Shown here in pieces: positions 1-11,900 of a stretch of 64,000 nucleotides of DNA. This DNA comes from Pipra filicauda (taxonomy: Eukaryota; Chordata; Aves; Passeriformes; Pipridae). How positions within the stretch are numbered: the stretch's first letter is position 1; every line of letters starts with the position of its first letter. The notes under the pieces were generated by a model. The model was not told the DNA's origin. It saw nothing but the letters and a program-made list of their open reading frames with translations, and made no database searches. The stretch spans positions 680,201-744,200 of the forward strand of contig NW_024104420.1 of assembly GCF_003945595.2 (NCBI RefSeq), given 5' to 3'. Position numbers and translations under genes: made by a program.

Positions 1-3000
1 ATAGGCTCATTCATCTTCCTTAGTTTGTCCTTTTCCCCAGAAGGTTATTAATGGATTTCTTTTCCTTAGATTTAAAACTGCTAACAGAAATATCCTTGAG
101 TGCTTCAGGGCTGTTTTTGTTGTTGTTACTCATTCTGTACTGCCGTTTTAAGTTAATAAGATTGCTGAGAAGGATTAAGTGAAAGGTAGTGAAGCTAATT
201 TCTGCATTTTTGGGAAGAAATGATGGACTAAGCCTTTAAAAAAATCCAAGAAAAAAAATTTGACAGTTGTTTTTCCATGTCTGAAATTATGATATAAGCA
301 TTAATTAGTATAAATACTGTTGAGTTATATTTTAGAAAAAAATCCAAACATGTCTGACTTCTGTGCTTCATGTTAAGCTTCTATACTTCCAGTTTTCATG
401 GCTGAGAACTCATGAGAGTTGATATTTCAGGGTTATGTACAAGTGGGGCAAGTTATCTTTGTCCAACAGGAGAACTTGGTCTGTAATATTTTGATTTTTT
501 AATTTAGTATACACTATGCTTCATAATATTTTCTGATGCGCAGCACTGAATATTTGAAGCAAAATACTTAAGATATTACAGTTTTAAGCTAAAAATATCA
601 GATTCTTCTCTTGACCTCTGAAAAACTGGAAGCAAAACTAGTAAAAAAATGCCTGTACCCGCTGAATTGTATGCACCTTTTTGAATATGTTCAGTTGTTT
701 TAAGAAGGTGTTTGAGATACTTGTTCTAGTGGTGTATTTGTTCTAATGGTGTATATGTTTGTTGTTCTGACCTTGGATTTTTAGGATGTGAAGTGTAAAG
801 TGGAGCATGACCTTCCTTGGAGAGAACACTTGATAAGGAGTCTTTAGCCCATCTTTTATTTATATATAGAAAAAGGCTCATAATCATCAAGTTATTATAA
901 GCATGCTTGTTGTTTATCTGTGGAGAGCAGGCAGTAGTAACACATGACACACTAAATGAATGAGACCTTGGCCCTCAGATGTCAGAATTTAACTGTTTAT
1001 TCTTTATATCCTCCCCCTGAAATTGAAATTGTTTTATTTTCCGTGTAATTGTCCATGGTGGAAGACATCCTTCGTTTATTCATTTCAGATCTGAAATATT
1101 AGAATAAAAGTTTAAAAAGTTCGTGTAGTTCATCAAATAGGATTCCTCTGAACTAGTTATTGCTGAAGTTGTCTTAAAATTATTAGGTGACCCACACTTT
1201 TGTGATTGGTTGGCTTTGTGCATTTTTACTTGTTCAGTTCTGATTCTGTAATATTTTTTCTGGTTTTTCTTTTTGTTTTTTTTCCAAGTAGCAGAAAATG
1301 GGGGAGCAAAATGACTGTGAACAATAGCAACTTTACAAGTACAAGTCCTAAGACTGATAAGGAAAGTGACAAAAAAGCGATTGTTTGTAAGGGTAAAAAT
1401 TTGTGAAAGAAAGATTAATTACATGGATTATTTTAATGGGACCAAAATATTTTCTTGACACATTTCCTCTCTCTGTGAGATTAAATTAATTCTGGACTTG
1501 AGACTTGGTTTGTACGATAGATAAAACTGAATTTAACATTTGAAGTTGAAAAGCACTTGAAAATTTCGGGGGGGGCGGGGTGGCATTGATAGCTTCATCA
1601 AGACCACATCAAGATAGCTTGGTCAAGACTGAGTTTTTCAAAGGTATAAAGATTTCCCATTTTGCAGACTTTTTTGATAAATAAAAGTAGATTTTGTGAC
1701 TCAATGAAATTGTTACTTGTCTGTCTAGAAAATACTTAATACTTGTATTTAGAATTCTGCAGATATCTGTAGTCCAGAAAATTAACTGAGTGATTGTAAG
1801 ACTCAAGCAAGGAATTACGCTGTTTACACTTGCTCTTGAATGAGATTTAGTGAAGGGAAGGAAACCTTTTTGAGACTTTTTTTTAAAAAATAATGTCCAG
1901 TTAAGCTGTTACGGATTTGCAAAATTTACTGTCTTCTTAACTGAATTAATCTAAAAAAAAAGGGGGGGGGGGATAAAATTTTACACATCAGTGAAAAGTG
2001 GAGTTTCAGTGAGACATGATTGTAAGTGCATGGCCAATCAATTTGCTACTTATATATACTATAATAAAGTATTACATAGCTTAGAAAGTTGGGGGTTTTC
2101 CAAACATGATGAAGGAGTAGTTCTTAAGATTTAATTAAGCATCTTAACAAAAGAATTTATTTATTTTAAATAAGATTTTAAAATTGAACACTTAGACTAA
2201 TGTAAGTTGTGATGCAAAAATGAGGATGGAGAGAGACCACACCAAAAAGAATAGAATAATTAACGATGGCTGTGCTTTTTGATTTTGACCATTCTGTGCA
2301 AAGGAAAAAAATACAGCCATTGTCACAGTATTGCCTCTTCATAGATTTATTTGCCTTTAATTTTTGTCCTGACTTCTGCTGAGTTGTGCATTATATTTGT
2401 AATCTGTATGTTCATCCCCTGTGTATTTGCCTGGGTTTATATATATGTATTGCTTTATAAATATGTATGTGTGCACACATACTGCTGCATTCACCCATGG
2501 ATAATAGCTGGCAATTAGGTGTACTTGTGCCCTTCCTGTAGGAGATGTAGGTTAAATAAAGCTTGCACAAGTTGTGCAAGGTAATGTGTCAGTCCTTATG
2601 TAGCTGTAGCAGAAACTACAGCAAAAACTTATGTCAGTACATAGAAGAAATATATCAAGAAGGTTGAGTGTAAGGGAAATAATTGCTTTAGAGATGCTGT
2701 GCCATGTCAAGACCCGTGGTTATTTGCTTTCCTTCTGTTGAGAGTTCCCAGTACCAGTCTTGGATTTTGAGTTGTGTATATCAGGCTTTCATTTTAGAAA
2801 GAAATCAGAATAGTTCATATAATTGTCTATACTATTGTCTGTTAAAACTCAATGCTTTTAAACCACTGTTATTGTCAAAATATCTGTTAATCTTCTTCTA
2901 AGAGGTATTAATTTAGAAATAAGAGCTGACATTGGATTAAAAGAATGCGTAGAATTTGTGTGAAATTCTGCAATGCAAAATCACATTTATATTCACAGGC

Positions 3001-3823
3001 CTGAAACATCTTTCACTCCCTTATTTCAGGCTTGTTTTGTTATGTCAGCAGAGAGATCCATGGTCATGCAGCTTGAACTAGTTCTATCTTGTTTATTTGT
3101 GTAACAGAAGAACAAAGCATTGTTTAATAAACATTCCAAGAACATGATAATATCACATTATCTGCTTGTCTCATTGTGCAGAGACAACTTTCTTGTAAAT
3201 GTTCTAGGGCGTTCTTAAGGTGAAAGGCTTTTATGGTTTGCCAGCATTAGACATAGAGGCTCTGCTTGTTTTGAAAAGTCATCTTGAAGTTTTTATATTA
3301 TTATTATTATTTTTTAAAATACATATTTGGGAACTCTTTCCTTGTTCAACTATATGGCAGCTTTTTGTGCTCCCCCCCTGCCACCAAGGGCCAAGTAATG
3401 TACACAAAAGTATGTATAAAATAAATTCTTATACTCTAAGATTGCTTCTTGCCCCATGCATAATAGAAGACTAGAATTACCTCTTTTCTCAGTTCCATAG
3501 CTTATGGAAAAACATTAGCTTCTGTCAAAATGAAAATGAGTGACGTGAGCTGTCGTGGATAACTCTTGCTGTAAAAATTAGATAAAGTGACTGGTAGGCA
3601 GAATTCATTTTTGTTATCTCAGAGATAACAAATAAGGAAGTTATTTCTTACTCCTGAGTACAGTCTTTCATTATATATTAAGTTAATATGACCCATACAA
3701 TTTCTGCAGTGAAAAAAAAAAAAAAAGGAGTAGAATTAGCCCAGTAGTTAATTTTGTGGACTTGCTTTGGAGGAATGTCTTTATGGCATACTACTGCTTG
3801 GAAACCTCATTAGAGCTGCAGTC

Positions 3824-4514
3824 TGAGATCCAGTGAATGTGTAAGAGGATCTGACATCTCTGCACAGGTACAGTCTAATAGTTGAGTTGCAGAGGGGACA
3901 GCAAAGAACCAAAGCAAGGACACCTTGTCTGGATCCCTTTCCCCACCCTCGACGTGGGGGAGCCCAGCTCTAGTTCCTTCTCCGTTCCGACGTCTTGAGG
4001 GACGGGAAAGGGGACTCCAGCGACAGGGTTTTTCAGGCCCCGAGCCTGGAGGGGAGAGGTGCCCTCCCCTCCCCCCAGCACCCACGTGGCTCCATGGCAG
4101 GCACAGAGACAGCACACCGGGCGTGGAGAGGAGGCAAGAGAGAGTTTATTGTTGGGGAGGGGTTTATAAAGCTTTTAGGAGGGTCAAAGGGGAACCAATC
4201 ACAAGTTCAGGGTCACACAGAAAAAACCATCAGGTAAAGGGTCAGCAGCCAATAGGAAGGGGTTAACAAAGGACCAATGGGACACCTCAGGACACCTTTC
4301 CCAGGACATTCCTGCATAGGAGATAACAGTTGCTGTGGGGGGTGTTGGGAAGAAGAAACACGTGTTTGCAAAGGGACCACAAAGAGCCATTTTAAGACAT
4401 GTTTAAACAAGTTTCTCATCAGATTCACTGCTACAACCTTGGAAGGAGGGGAGATGCTCAAGCTTCCCTCCTAAAGTGTCTGGTCAGTGTGAGATATAAT
4501 GGGAATGGTGGGCA
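3824..4514 (-). mobile_element. Endogenous retrovirus LTR, antisense to DMXL1 (boundaries tentative)
   Basis: A GC-rich block in an AT-rich intron shows LTR promoter architecture when read on the minus strand. Three inverted CCAAT boxes (plus-strand CCAAT at 4274, 4249 and 4195) are followed by a TATA box (TTTATAAA at 4163-4170). About 15 bases on is AATAAA (plus-strand TTTATT at 4145-4150), then a CT-rich, GC-rich R-U5-like stretch down to about 3830-3900. There is no room for internal retroviral genes, so it is probably a solo LTR. A possible 6-base target duplication with one mismatch (GCAGTC at 3818-3823, GCAGTA at 4515-4520) would set the ends, but other TG/CA ends are possible. The ORFs inside it are by-products of the GC-rich composition. 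Confidence 0.7.
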
Positions 4515-5354
4515 GCAGTAGGAAAGGGAGCCCGTTGCAGTTTCATTTGCCAGACGACTGAGTCACCTTCTTATTCAGACACTTTTTTTAATTGTAGTGT
4601 GTAACTTCCTTATTCTCTGCATGTTTTGCCTTTTGTATTTGAAATTGTGGTTCTCCTGCAGGCAAACATTAACTAAACATAAAAAATAACCTCCAAGTTA
4701 TCATCCTTCTGCTTGGCTGTAGTTATATTTGGAAGCTCTTTGAAAAGGCCTTTTTTTTTTTCTTTCTATCTCTTTGAGAACAAATCAGCTCTACAGGCTT
4801 AGGAGCTAGTCAGTGATTCTGCAGCTTATTGGGCATTGGGAAAACAATGTGACCAAGAATTATCTAATCCCTCTGAACAGACTGATGTCAGAAGTGATTC
4901 TTTTTTTTCCCTAAAATATCAAATTTTTTAGATAATATGGAGAAATACCAGAACATAAGGGTCAATGATTGTATTTTTCTTCCAGAAATAAGATTTTGAA
5001 GGGACACTTCTCTCACCCCCACCTTCTTACAAGTGAACTTAAAATAAATTGTTAGAACTGAGAACTACTAGGATGAGAATGTACTCCCTGACTTTTCATC
5101 AGAAAGTTCATCCCCAATTTGACAAACTTTTTTAACACACACAGCATATGAATTTGGGTGAGAAATTACTATTAAATATAAAATAATAGCAATGGTTCAG
5201 CATAGAAAAAGAGAGGGGGAGCCATAGCTCTTGATTTGTGTTCATGAGGGGAACATTTTCAAGCAACAGCAGGTCTAGAATACGTCTTGCATACCTCTTT
5301 AAACTACTGTTGTCCATCACAGCCTGATTTAGCAGGACCTAACCTGGGTTCTGA

Positions 5355-5846
5355 GCTTTGGGCAGCACAATATGAGAAGGTTATAAAGCTATTAAAGTCC
5401 AGAGGAGGACTATGAAGATGGTGAAAGGTCTAGAGGGGAAGCCATGTGAGGATTGGCTGAAGTCACTTGTTTTTTCAGTCTGGAGAGGAGGAGACTGAGG
5501 GGAGACCTCATTGCAGTCTACAGCTTCCTTGTGAAGGGAAGAGGAGGGGCAGGGACTGATCTCTTCTGTGGGGTGACCGGTGACAGCATCCAAAGAAATG
5601 GCAGGAAGCTGTGTCAGGGGGGTGGTGGGTTGGATAGTAGGAACAGATTCTTTACCCAGAGGGTGGTTGGGCGTTGGAACAGGCTCCCCAGAGAAGCAGT
5701 CACTAGGCCTGACAGAGTTCAAGAAGCGTTTGGACAACACTCTCTGGCACATGGTGTGACCCTTGATGAGGGTCCTGTGCAGGGCCAGAAGTTGGACTTC
5801 GATGATTCTTATGGGTCCCTTCCAACTCCGCATATTCTACCATACT
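5355..5846 (+). mobile_element. CR1 LINE, 3' fragment, sense orientation
   Basis: The text follows the CR1 3' region. It has a GTCCAGAGGAGG-type segment, then GGAGACCTCATTGCAGTCTAC, an 'acccagagggtggttgggcgttgg'-like block, the 'gttcaagaagcgtttggac' block, and a TCCCTTCCAACTC end followed by a decayed ATTCTA tail. The copy is 5'-truncated, as most CR1 copies are. Scattered short ORFs are remnants of CR1 ORF2 or its other frames and are not genes. Confidence 0.9.
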
Positions 5847-6065
5847 GTTTTAAGTCCTTGTTCTGATACGCTGATGAACATACCAGTTCCTCAAGACTCC
5901 ACTGTATAGTGTTTCTCACTGTTACTGTAGCATTCTTTCAGTGCAAAATGCTAAGTGTACTCAGGACTATTTTTATATGCTAAAACTGATTGAGTTCTTG
6001 ATCCCCTTAAAATGGTTAGTTTATGAATTTCAAGATTGCTGTTAGTGGTGTGTGTTACTGTAAGA

Positions 6066-6823
6066 CCCAACTGCAAGGTAGTGCACCTGGTTTGGGGCAA
6101 CCCCCAGTATCAATACAGGCTTAAGGGTGAACAGGTCGAGAGCAGCCCTGCCGAGAAGGACTTAGGGGTGCTGCTGGAGGAGATGCTGGATATGACCCTG
6201 CAACATTCATTTGCAGCTCAGAAAGCCAGCTGTGTCCTGGGCTGCATCAAAAGCGGTGTGGCCAGCAGGGCAGTGGAGGTGATTCTGCCCCTCTACTCTG
6301 CTCTGGTGAGACCCCACTGGAATCCTGTGTTCAGTTCTGGGGTCCCCAGTACAGGAAGGACGTTGACCTCTCCAACGTCCAGAGGAGGAACACTAAGATG
6401 ACTACAGGGATGGAGCACCTCTTCTATGAGGAAAGGCTAAAAGAATTGGGATTGTTCAGCTTCAGAGTGACCTTATTGGAAGTGACCTTCCAGTTCCTGA
6501 AGGGAGCCTACAAGAAAGATGGAGAGAAGCTATTTTTACAAGGACATGTAGTGACAGGATAAGGGGGAATGACTTCAGACTAAAAGAGAGAAGGTTTAGA
6601 TTAGATGTTAAGAAGAAATTCTTTGCTGTGAGGGTGGTGTAGCATTAGAACAGGTTGTCCAGAGAAGCTGTGGATGCCAGTCCCTGGAAGTGTTCAAGAC
6701 CTTTTTGGGCGGGGCTCTGAATAACCTGGTGTAGTGAAAGATATTCCTGCCCATGCAAGGGGGGTTGGAACTAGATGATCTTTAAGGTCCCTTCCAACTC
6801 AAAACGTTGTGTTTCTATTCAGT
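6066..6823 (+). mobile_element. CR1 LINE, 3' fragment, sense orientation
   Basis: This is a second, longer CR1 piece. It begins inside the C-terminal part of the reverse-transcriptase ORF: a remnant frame at 6036-6401 reads like CR1 ORF2, with an AEKDLGVLL segment and a [12 protein letters not shown] segment. It runs through the untranslated region to TCCCTTCCAACTC and a decayed tail near 6820. It is 5'-truncated and carries stops and small indels. It lies about 220 bases downstream of the CR1 at 5355-5846, but the two overlap in the CR1 sequence they represent, so they are separate insertions. Confidence 0.92.
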
Positions 6824-8833
6824 GATTGTGGTGGTGTGACACTGTGTGATTTCAGGCTTGCCTCTGAAGTTAGAAATGGAAAGAATCAGATGTGAGAAGT
6901 TTAGTAAGTCTGTGAAGTTCTGACGAGGCGTAGAGGGGCATGCAGCAGAGCAGGTGGGCTTCATACAGTCTTTGACACTTCTGTCTTTTATATACATTTT
7001 TAATAAAACCATGTCTATGTTTCTATGTCATATCTTTACAGTGAAACACTTTTTTTTAATAGTATTTGTTTTCCTTAAAATTGCCTCCATACAGAATGCT
7101 AAATTCAACAAAATGGCTTAGGGAAAATTTGTTTATATGGTAATTCTGAATAACCTTTTTCTGGTGAACTATGGACTTAACCAGTGAGTCACCAGGTAAG
7201 ATGGTTTTTTACTGAAGAAAAAAAAATGTTCTGTGATGAGCAGATCCAAAATTCATGCCATCACAATATGAAAGTGATCACTTTAACATTTGAATGAAAA
7301 TTGCAACTAAATTTTCCCTTTCAGAGTGAGTTTTTAATTAGACTGCTTTGGAATCTGCAGTTTAGTATGTCCATTTGTAATAAATGCTGCTCTTTCGACA
7401 GGAGGAATTATACTGCTTGAACCTCTTCTTGAAATTGAAGAGGGGACAGGACAGGAAGGGACTCAAAAACCTGACCAATAATAAGTGATCATAAATAAAT
7501 ATATGGTTGTATTTAGTCTACAGAATTACAGACAGCATTTTCAGTTATCAGGTTATTTAAAGGGTGCCTGGTATTCTGCTTATTGCAGTGATAGCTGAAT
7601 ATTGGCTGAGATAGTGATCACAGTGTTCTGGGTAAGATTGTTTTGTGAAGCATCACTGCACCCTTTGTGCAGAAAAATGTCTTTGGAACAAAATCTCCAT
7701 ATTTTTTATTTTATTATTTATTTTAATGTTTGTAATGGTACTGTAGTCTAGGTCAGGCTTGGTAAAAGTACTCATTCATATTTCAGATTTGTAAATCTAG
7801 CATTCACTTTTTCTGCTTTTTTTCAAGTCAACAGTTTTTATTTAATATACTAGATATTAGTAGGGTTGGTTGTGATGATCATGGTAATTTTTGTCGGTAT
7901 CTGGAGATCTTCCTTCTCCAGAGTTTGTGAGACTGCTCTTAAATCTTTTAGCCAATTAAAATGGCATTTTTGAGCCTTTTATCATTCTCTTGTTCTCTAA
8001 CAGAACACTGTTGTTTGTGCTCTTAATTTTGTTACTGTCTTTCTAACTTTTTAATGAATGTGCATTCCTTATTCTAGACTTTCATCCTTGAATGCTGCAT
8101 TCCTGTGCTAATTGGATGATTCTGCTCACTGTTGTTTCCACAAGTTTCTCCAGTGTTTAATGTTTTTCTCCATTTTAATCTGTATTTAGTTTCTAATAAA
8201 ACTTCCAAGAAGACAGGAAGAAATTTTGTCTCAGACATTGCAGTACTCAATGAACTGGCTCTGTGAAGGTGTTAGAGACATTATAAATGTAAGAGAAAAT
8301 AAAATTAGTGCAAGTAACAGGAGACTCAAAAAGTCTGAGAGCACAGTTTTGCTTTTGTATAACTAACCTTCATTTCCATACTAAATGCTTTGTACCATTT
8401 TAGCTCCTTGATTCTATTCCCCCCTTACAAAAGTTTCAAAAATTTTAAAATTTAAAAAGTTTGTCTCCAATGTAAGAAATATATTACTTTTTCGTACTTT
8501 GCAAGAACTTCCTTTCATGCTTTTTCTTCTAGAAGTTTTCATAACTCCCATCTTTTTTTTGCCTCTTCTATCTGGAACCCCTGTTTGCTTGTTATAGAAG
8601 TGTTCTGATGCACTTCTAAGCATGGAGAAAAAGTCCTTTTCCAGTACTATTGCTTGATTTTAAACTGTAGACATCTATTATCTCTGTAAATACTTCTGTA
8701 CTTCTGACGATATTGTGTTTTACGTGGATAGGATACATGGACCGTGCTGTTTCATTCTTCACTGATATGCTGTAAGTAGCCAAAGTTTTATTCTTGTTTC
8801 TTTTTAAAATTTATTTATTTTTTTTTATTTTAG

Positions 8834-8959
8834 GCATATGCATCAGGATGTGATATTGTGGTACTAGGAACTGACTTTGAACGATTACAGATAATCCCTG
8901 GAGCAAAACATGGAAACATTCAGGTGGGATGTGTGGACTGCTCAATGCAACAGGGGAAG
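8834..8959 (+). CDS. DMXL1: DMXL1 exon 2
   Basis: 126 bases, 42 codons, phase 0 at both ends. It has a polypyrimidine tract and TTTTAG before it and GTATGT after it. It encodes [12 protein letters not shown], a [14 protein letters not shown] segment and [10 protein letters not shown]. The ASGCDI and [12 protein letters not shown] blocks are near-invariant in DMXL proteins and form the first blades of the N-terminal WD40 propeller. The residue choices ([15 protein letters not shown]) match DMXL1, not DMXL2. Confidence 0.96.
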
Positions 8960-11900
8960 GTATGTAGACCAGTGTTTCTAATAGTGTTCCAGCAGTGTAA
9001 TGTTAAGCACCTTCTCAGGAGTGTGGATACTTGCGAGTTAAGGCAAATACACTACAGGGAGTAGTAAAATGGCTGATTCCTTTCTGTCTTGTAGTAAGCA
9101 GCAGAATGAATGTAAAATGGATATGAGATTTTAGGAGATATGTAGGACTGCGCAGAAGGCTATAGATATAGGGCTGCAGAGAGGACATGGCAAGAATTTG
9201 GCTAAAAGATGACTGAGTTGGAAGCGAAGGTAATTTATTCACTATGGCTTTGAGCTAATGGGCATGTTGTTGACGTGCTTTGGCATGTTAGTGGCTGGCA
9301 GCAGATGAGTACTTCTACAAAAATGACTTTCAGATCATCCAGAAAAATGACATCTATTTCCAGCAATTCATAAAGGCTTAAAATTGCTATTGAATTCTTA
9401 GCTTTTCTTTTTCTTATGTAGGTAACCTTCATCAGAAATGTTGTATTTTAGGCAGTGTTGGGTTTCAAGTCCATTTAACAGAGCTCTTTCCTAATTTTTC
9501 TGTCAGAGTAAAAAAGAAATAACCAGGTAATTCTGTCCATTGGGATGTCACTGGGATTAAGTATTGACCAATTCAGTAGGAACTGGTCTGAAGTGTCTGG
9601 ATAAATATTTGCTCATGTAAGAGGGGTCTTCTACCTTTTTTATTTCTTTAAGCCTGTCCTAGTAAGGAGATAATGTTAGCTTTCTTCACATTACTACAAA
9701 CCTTATGAGTTCATAAGAGCTTTGATTAGGTTCTGGTGTCCATCTTGAGGCAAGACCTCTGGTGGAAACCAGTTCATGTTTACATGTAAGTCTATGCTAA
9801 TGAGTCCCCAGCCACTCCCTGTTCCTGCTTTTTAGCAATTGAGCGATGAACTCTTGCAATGGTAGTGAAGGAACACAAATGAAAACGAGGAAAATGTTCT
9901 TCTCTGTGTCTCTGGTACCCCATAGCCATAAGGTCTGCTTGGGTTTCTCCACTGGCTGCTGTTAACTAGAAACTTGGTTTTTGAGTTCACTGGGCATATA
10001 TTAAGAGATGGTGAAACACACATGCAGATCACACATCACAGTTAATCATAAAAAATATTTCTGTAAATTTGCAAGGTCATCTTGACTGCATGATATTAGT
10101 TATTTATGCATTTCAAGGACAAACTGTCCTTGAATTGTGAATTAACACATGTGAATATATCATACTATAAGGCTTACTAGGCTTCAGAATTTTTTTGTTT
10201 CCTGAGTAGACCTATGAGGTCATTGTGATTCTGCAAGTCTATATTGCTTGCTGTCAGCAAACTGGATGTATTTACAGAGTGCTGAAATACTAGGATTGGC
10301 TGATTGGCTAGGAATTTGCTTATTGACCAGACTGATCAGTGCATTTCCAGTTCACTGTTGTAAGGTTGGAATTTTTTCTTCCACCTTCTTCATTAGTACT
10401 GACACACAGATTTCTCTTTGGTTTATGAAACAAAGTGTTGGACTACTGCATCACTCTCAGCCTCCTATCTTCAGAGAAGTACTCCAACTCTCTGACCATT
10501 TTTGTGTTCCTTTTCTGGACCTGCTTCAGCCTATCCATGTATTCCTGGTGCTGGGAACACTGTATGTGGTACTCCAGGTGGTGTCTCACTAAAGCAAGGA
10601 TTATCACCTCCCTCACTCTGCTGGTCACATTCTTTTGGTGCAACCCAGGACACGATTGGCTTTCTGGGCAACCAACCCATGTTGCCGCCTCATGTACAAT
10701 TTTTTGTTCACCAGTATCCTCCGGTCCATTTCTGCATGGCTGCTCTCAATCCCTTAATTTCCCTAGTCTGTGTTGATAGTCAGTATTGACTGACTGAGGT
10801 GCAGGACCTTGCACTTGGCCTTGTTGAGCTAGATGAGGTTCACATGGGCTCTCTCCTGAAGTCTCTCATGGTCCCTCTGGATGGCATCCCTTCCTCCAGT
10901 GTGTTTACTGCCCCACACAGTTTGATGTGGTCTGCAGACTTACTGAGGGTGCACTCAGTCCTACTGTCCATGTCATTAGGAATGACTGTAATGTCCTACA
11001 ACGCAGTAATGCTTCCTTGCATATCTCATTTCTAATAGCACAACTTGGGACTACTGTAGCCTTTTATTTGGTGTCTGAGTAATTATTGTTGTAGTTTGGG
11101 AAATTCTTCAACAAGTTGTTATTATTCCTTTTGGCGACATCTTCTCAGTGAGGACTAGGCCAAGTGGCTGTATGATTATGGAAGCCTATGTAAAGTTTAA
11201 GTGCGTAGCAGTTGCTCTAGACACTGTATGTTTAGTATTTTGGAATGCTAATGTTCATATGTCTTAAAAACCCACTAAACAATAAAATATGGAAAAAGTG
11301 TCCATGTTTGCTGTTGGGTGTGGAATGGAGTTATTAGAGAATAAAAGAGTAAGTAAGATAATTAAAGAGAATTAGAGAAGGGAAATATTAATCTGAGATG
11401 GAAAGTGCCTGAAGAAACTTTTTCCTTGCAAATGTGACAAAATTACTCTTGGCATTTTTGGGTCAGGCTGATGTTTAGGTTGTTAGTGTGATAGAAATTT
11501 ATTTAACTATCTGCTCTTTTAATGCAGAGGGTTTCTCTTGAAGCCATGGATCTATGGATTGTAGGATTTGAATGAATCCGTACGTTTGTACAGATCATGT
11601 ACATCTGTATTTCACCACCCCCACCATGGCTAGGCTTTGCGAACGAAGATTTGGGAAAGGTCTCTACCCATGTTTGACACAAGCACGCCGGTGGCTAAAA
11701 AAGCCAGTACGAGACAGGCATGTCCGGTTGCAAAAGGCACAGCAGAAAGACTCCTTAGGTGGTAAATTCTGCAAGGCATGATTCTTTCTGCGTTGTCTTT
11801 TCTCCTCAAGGGTGATCCTGCGTGCTTTCTCAAAGGAAGCAGCAGCGTTATAGATGGTGTGTCTCCAGACCTCCCAGTTGGAGGCCAGAGTAGACCAGTT

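Larger units (their letters stand above)
1..8833 (+). other. DMXL1: End of DMXL1 intron 1 (5' part outside window)
   Basis: This is AT-rich non-coding sequence ending in a T-rich tract and TTTTAG before exon 2. It holds one antisense retroviral LTR (about 3824-4514) and two sense CR1 copies (about 5355-5846 and 6066-6823), listed separately. Homopolymer runs are visible: an A run followed by an 11-base G run near 1953-1972, and a poly-A run near 3711-3726. I looked for the exon encoding the family N-terminus (M-x-LHQVLTGAVNPGD-type) and did not find it, so exon 1 must lie further upstream. Nothing else was recognised. Confidence 0.8.

Noticed and set aside
3810..4474. Cluster of overlapping ORFs on both strands in the GC-rich block
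   Set aside because: All lie in a retroviral LTR with TATA and polyadenylation signals. The frames are open because of GC-rich composition and resemble no protein.
5381..6401. ORFs of 121-150 codons around the CR1 copies
   Set aside because: They are remnants or shadows of CR1 ORF2 and 3' sequence, not host genes.
1..8833. DMXL1 exon 1 or promoter in the upstream 8.8 kb
   Set aside because: No frame with the family N-terminal motif and no CpG-island-like promoter. The only GC-rich block is the LTR.
10248..11035. Several plus-strand ORFs of 78-114 codons
   Set aside because: They are antisense readings of a CR1 fragment.
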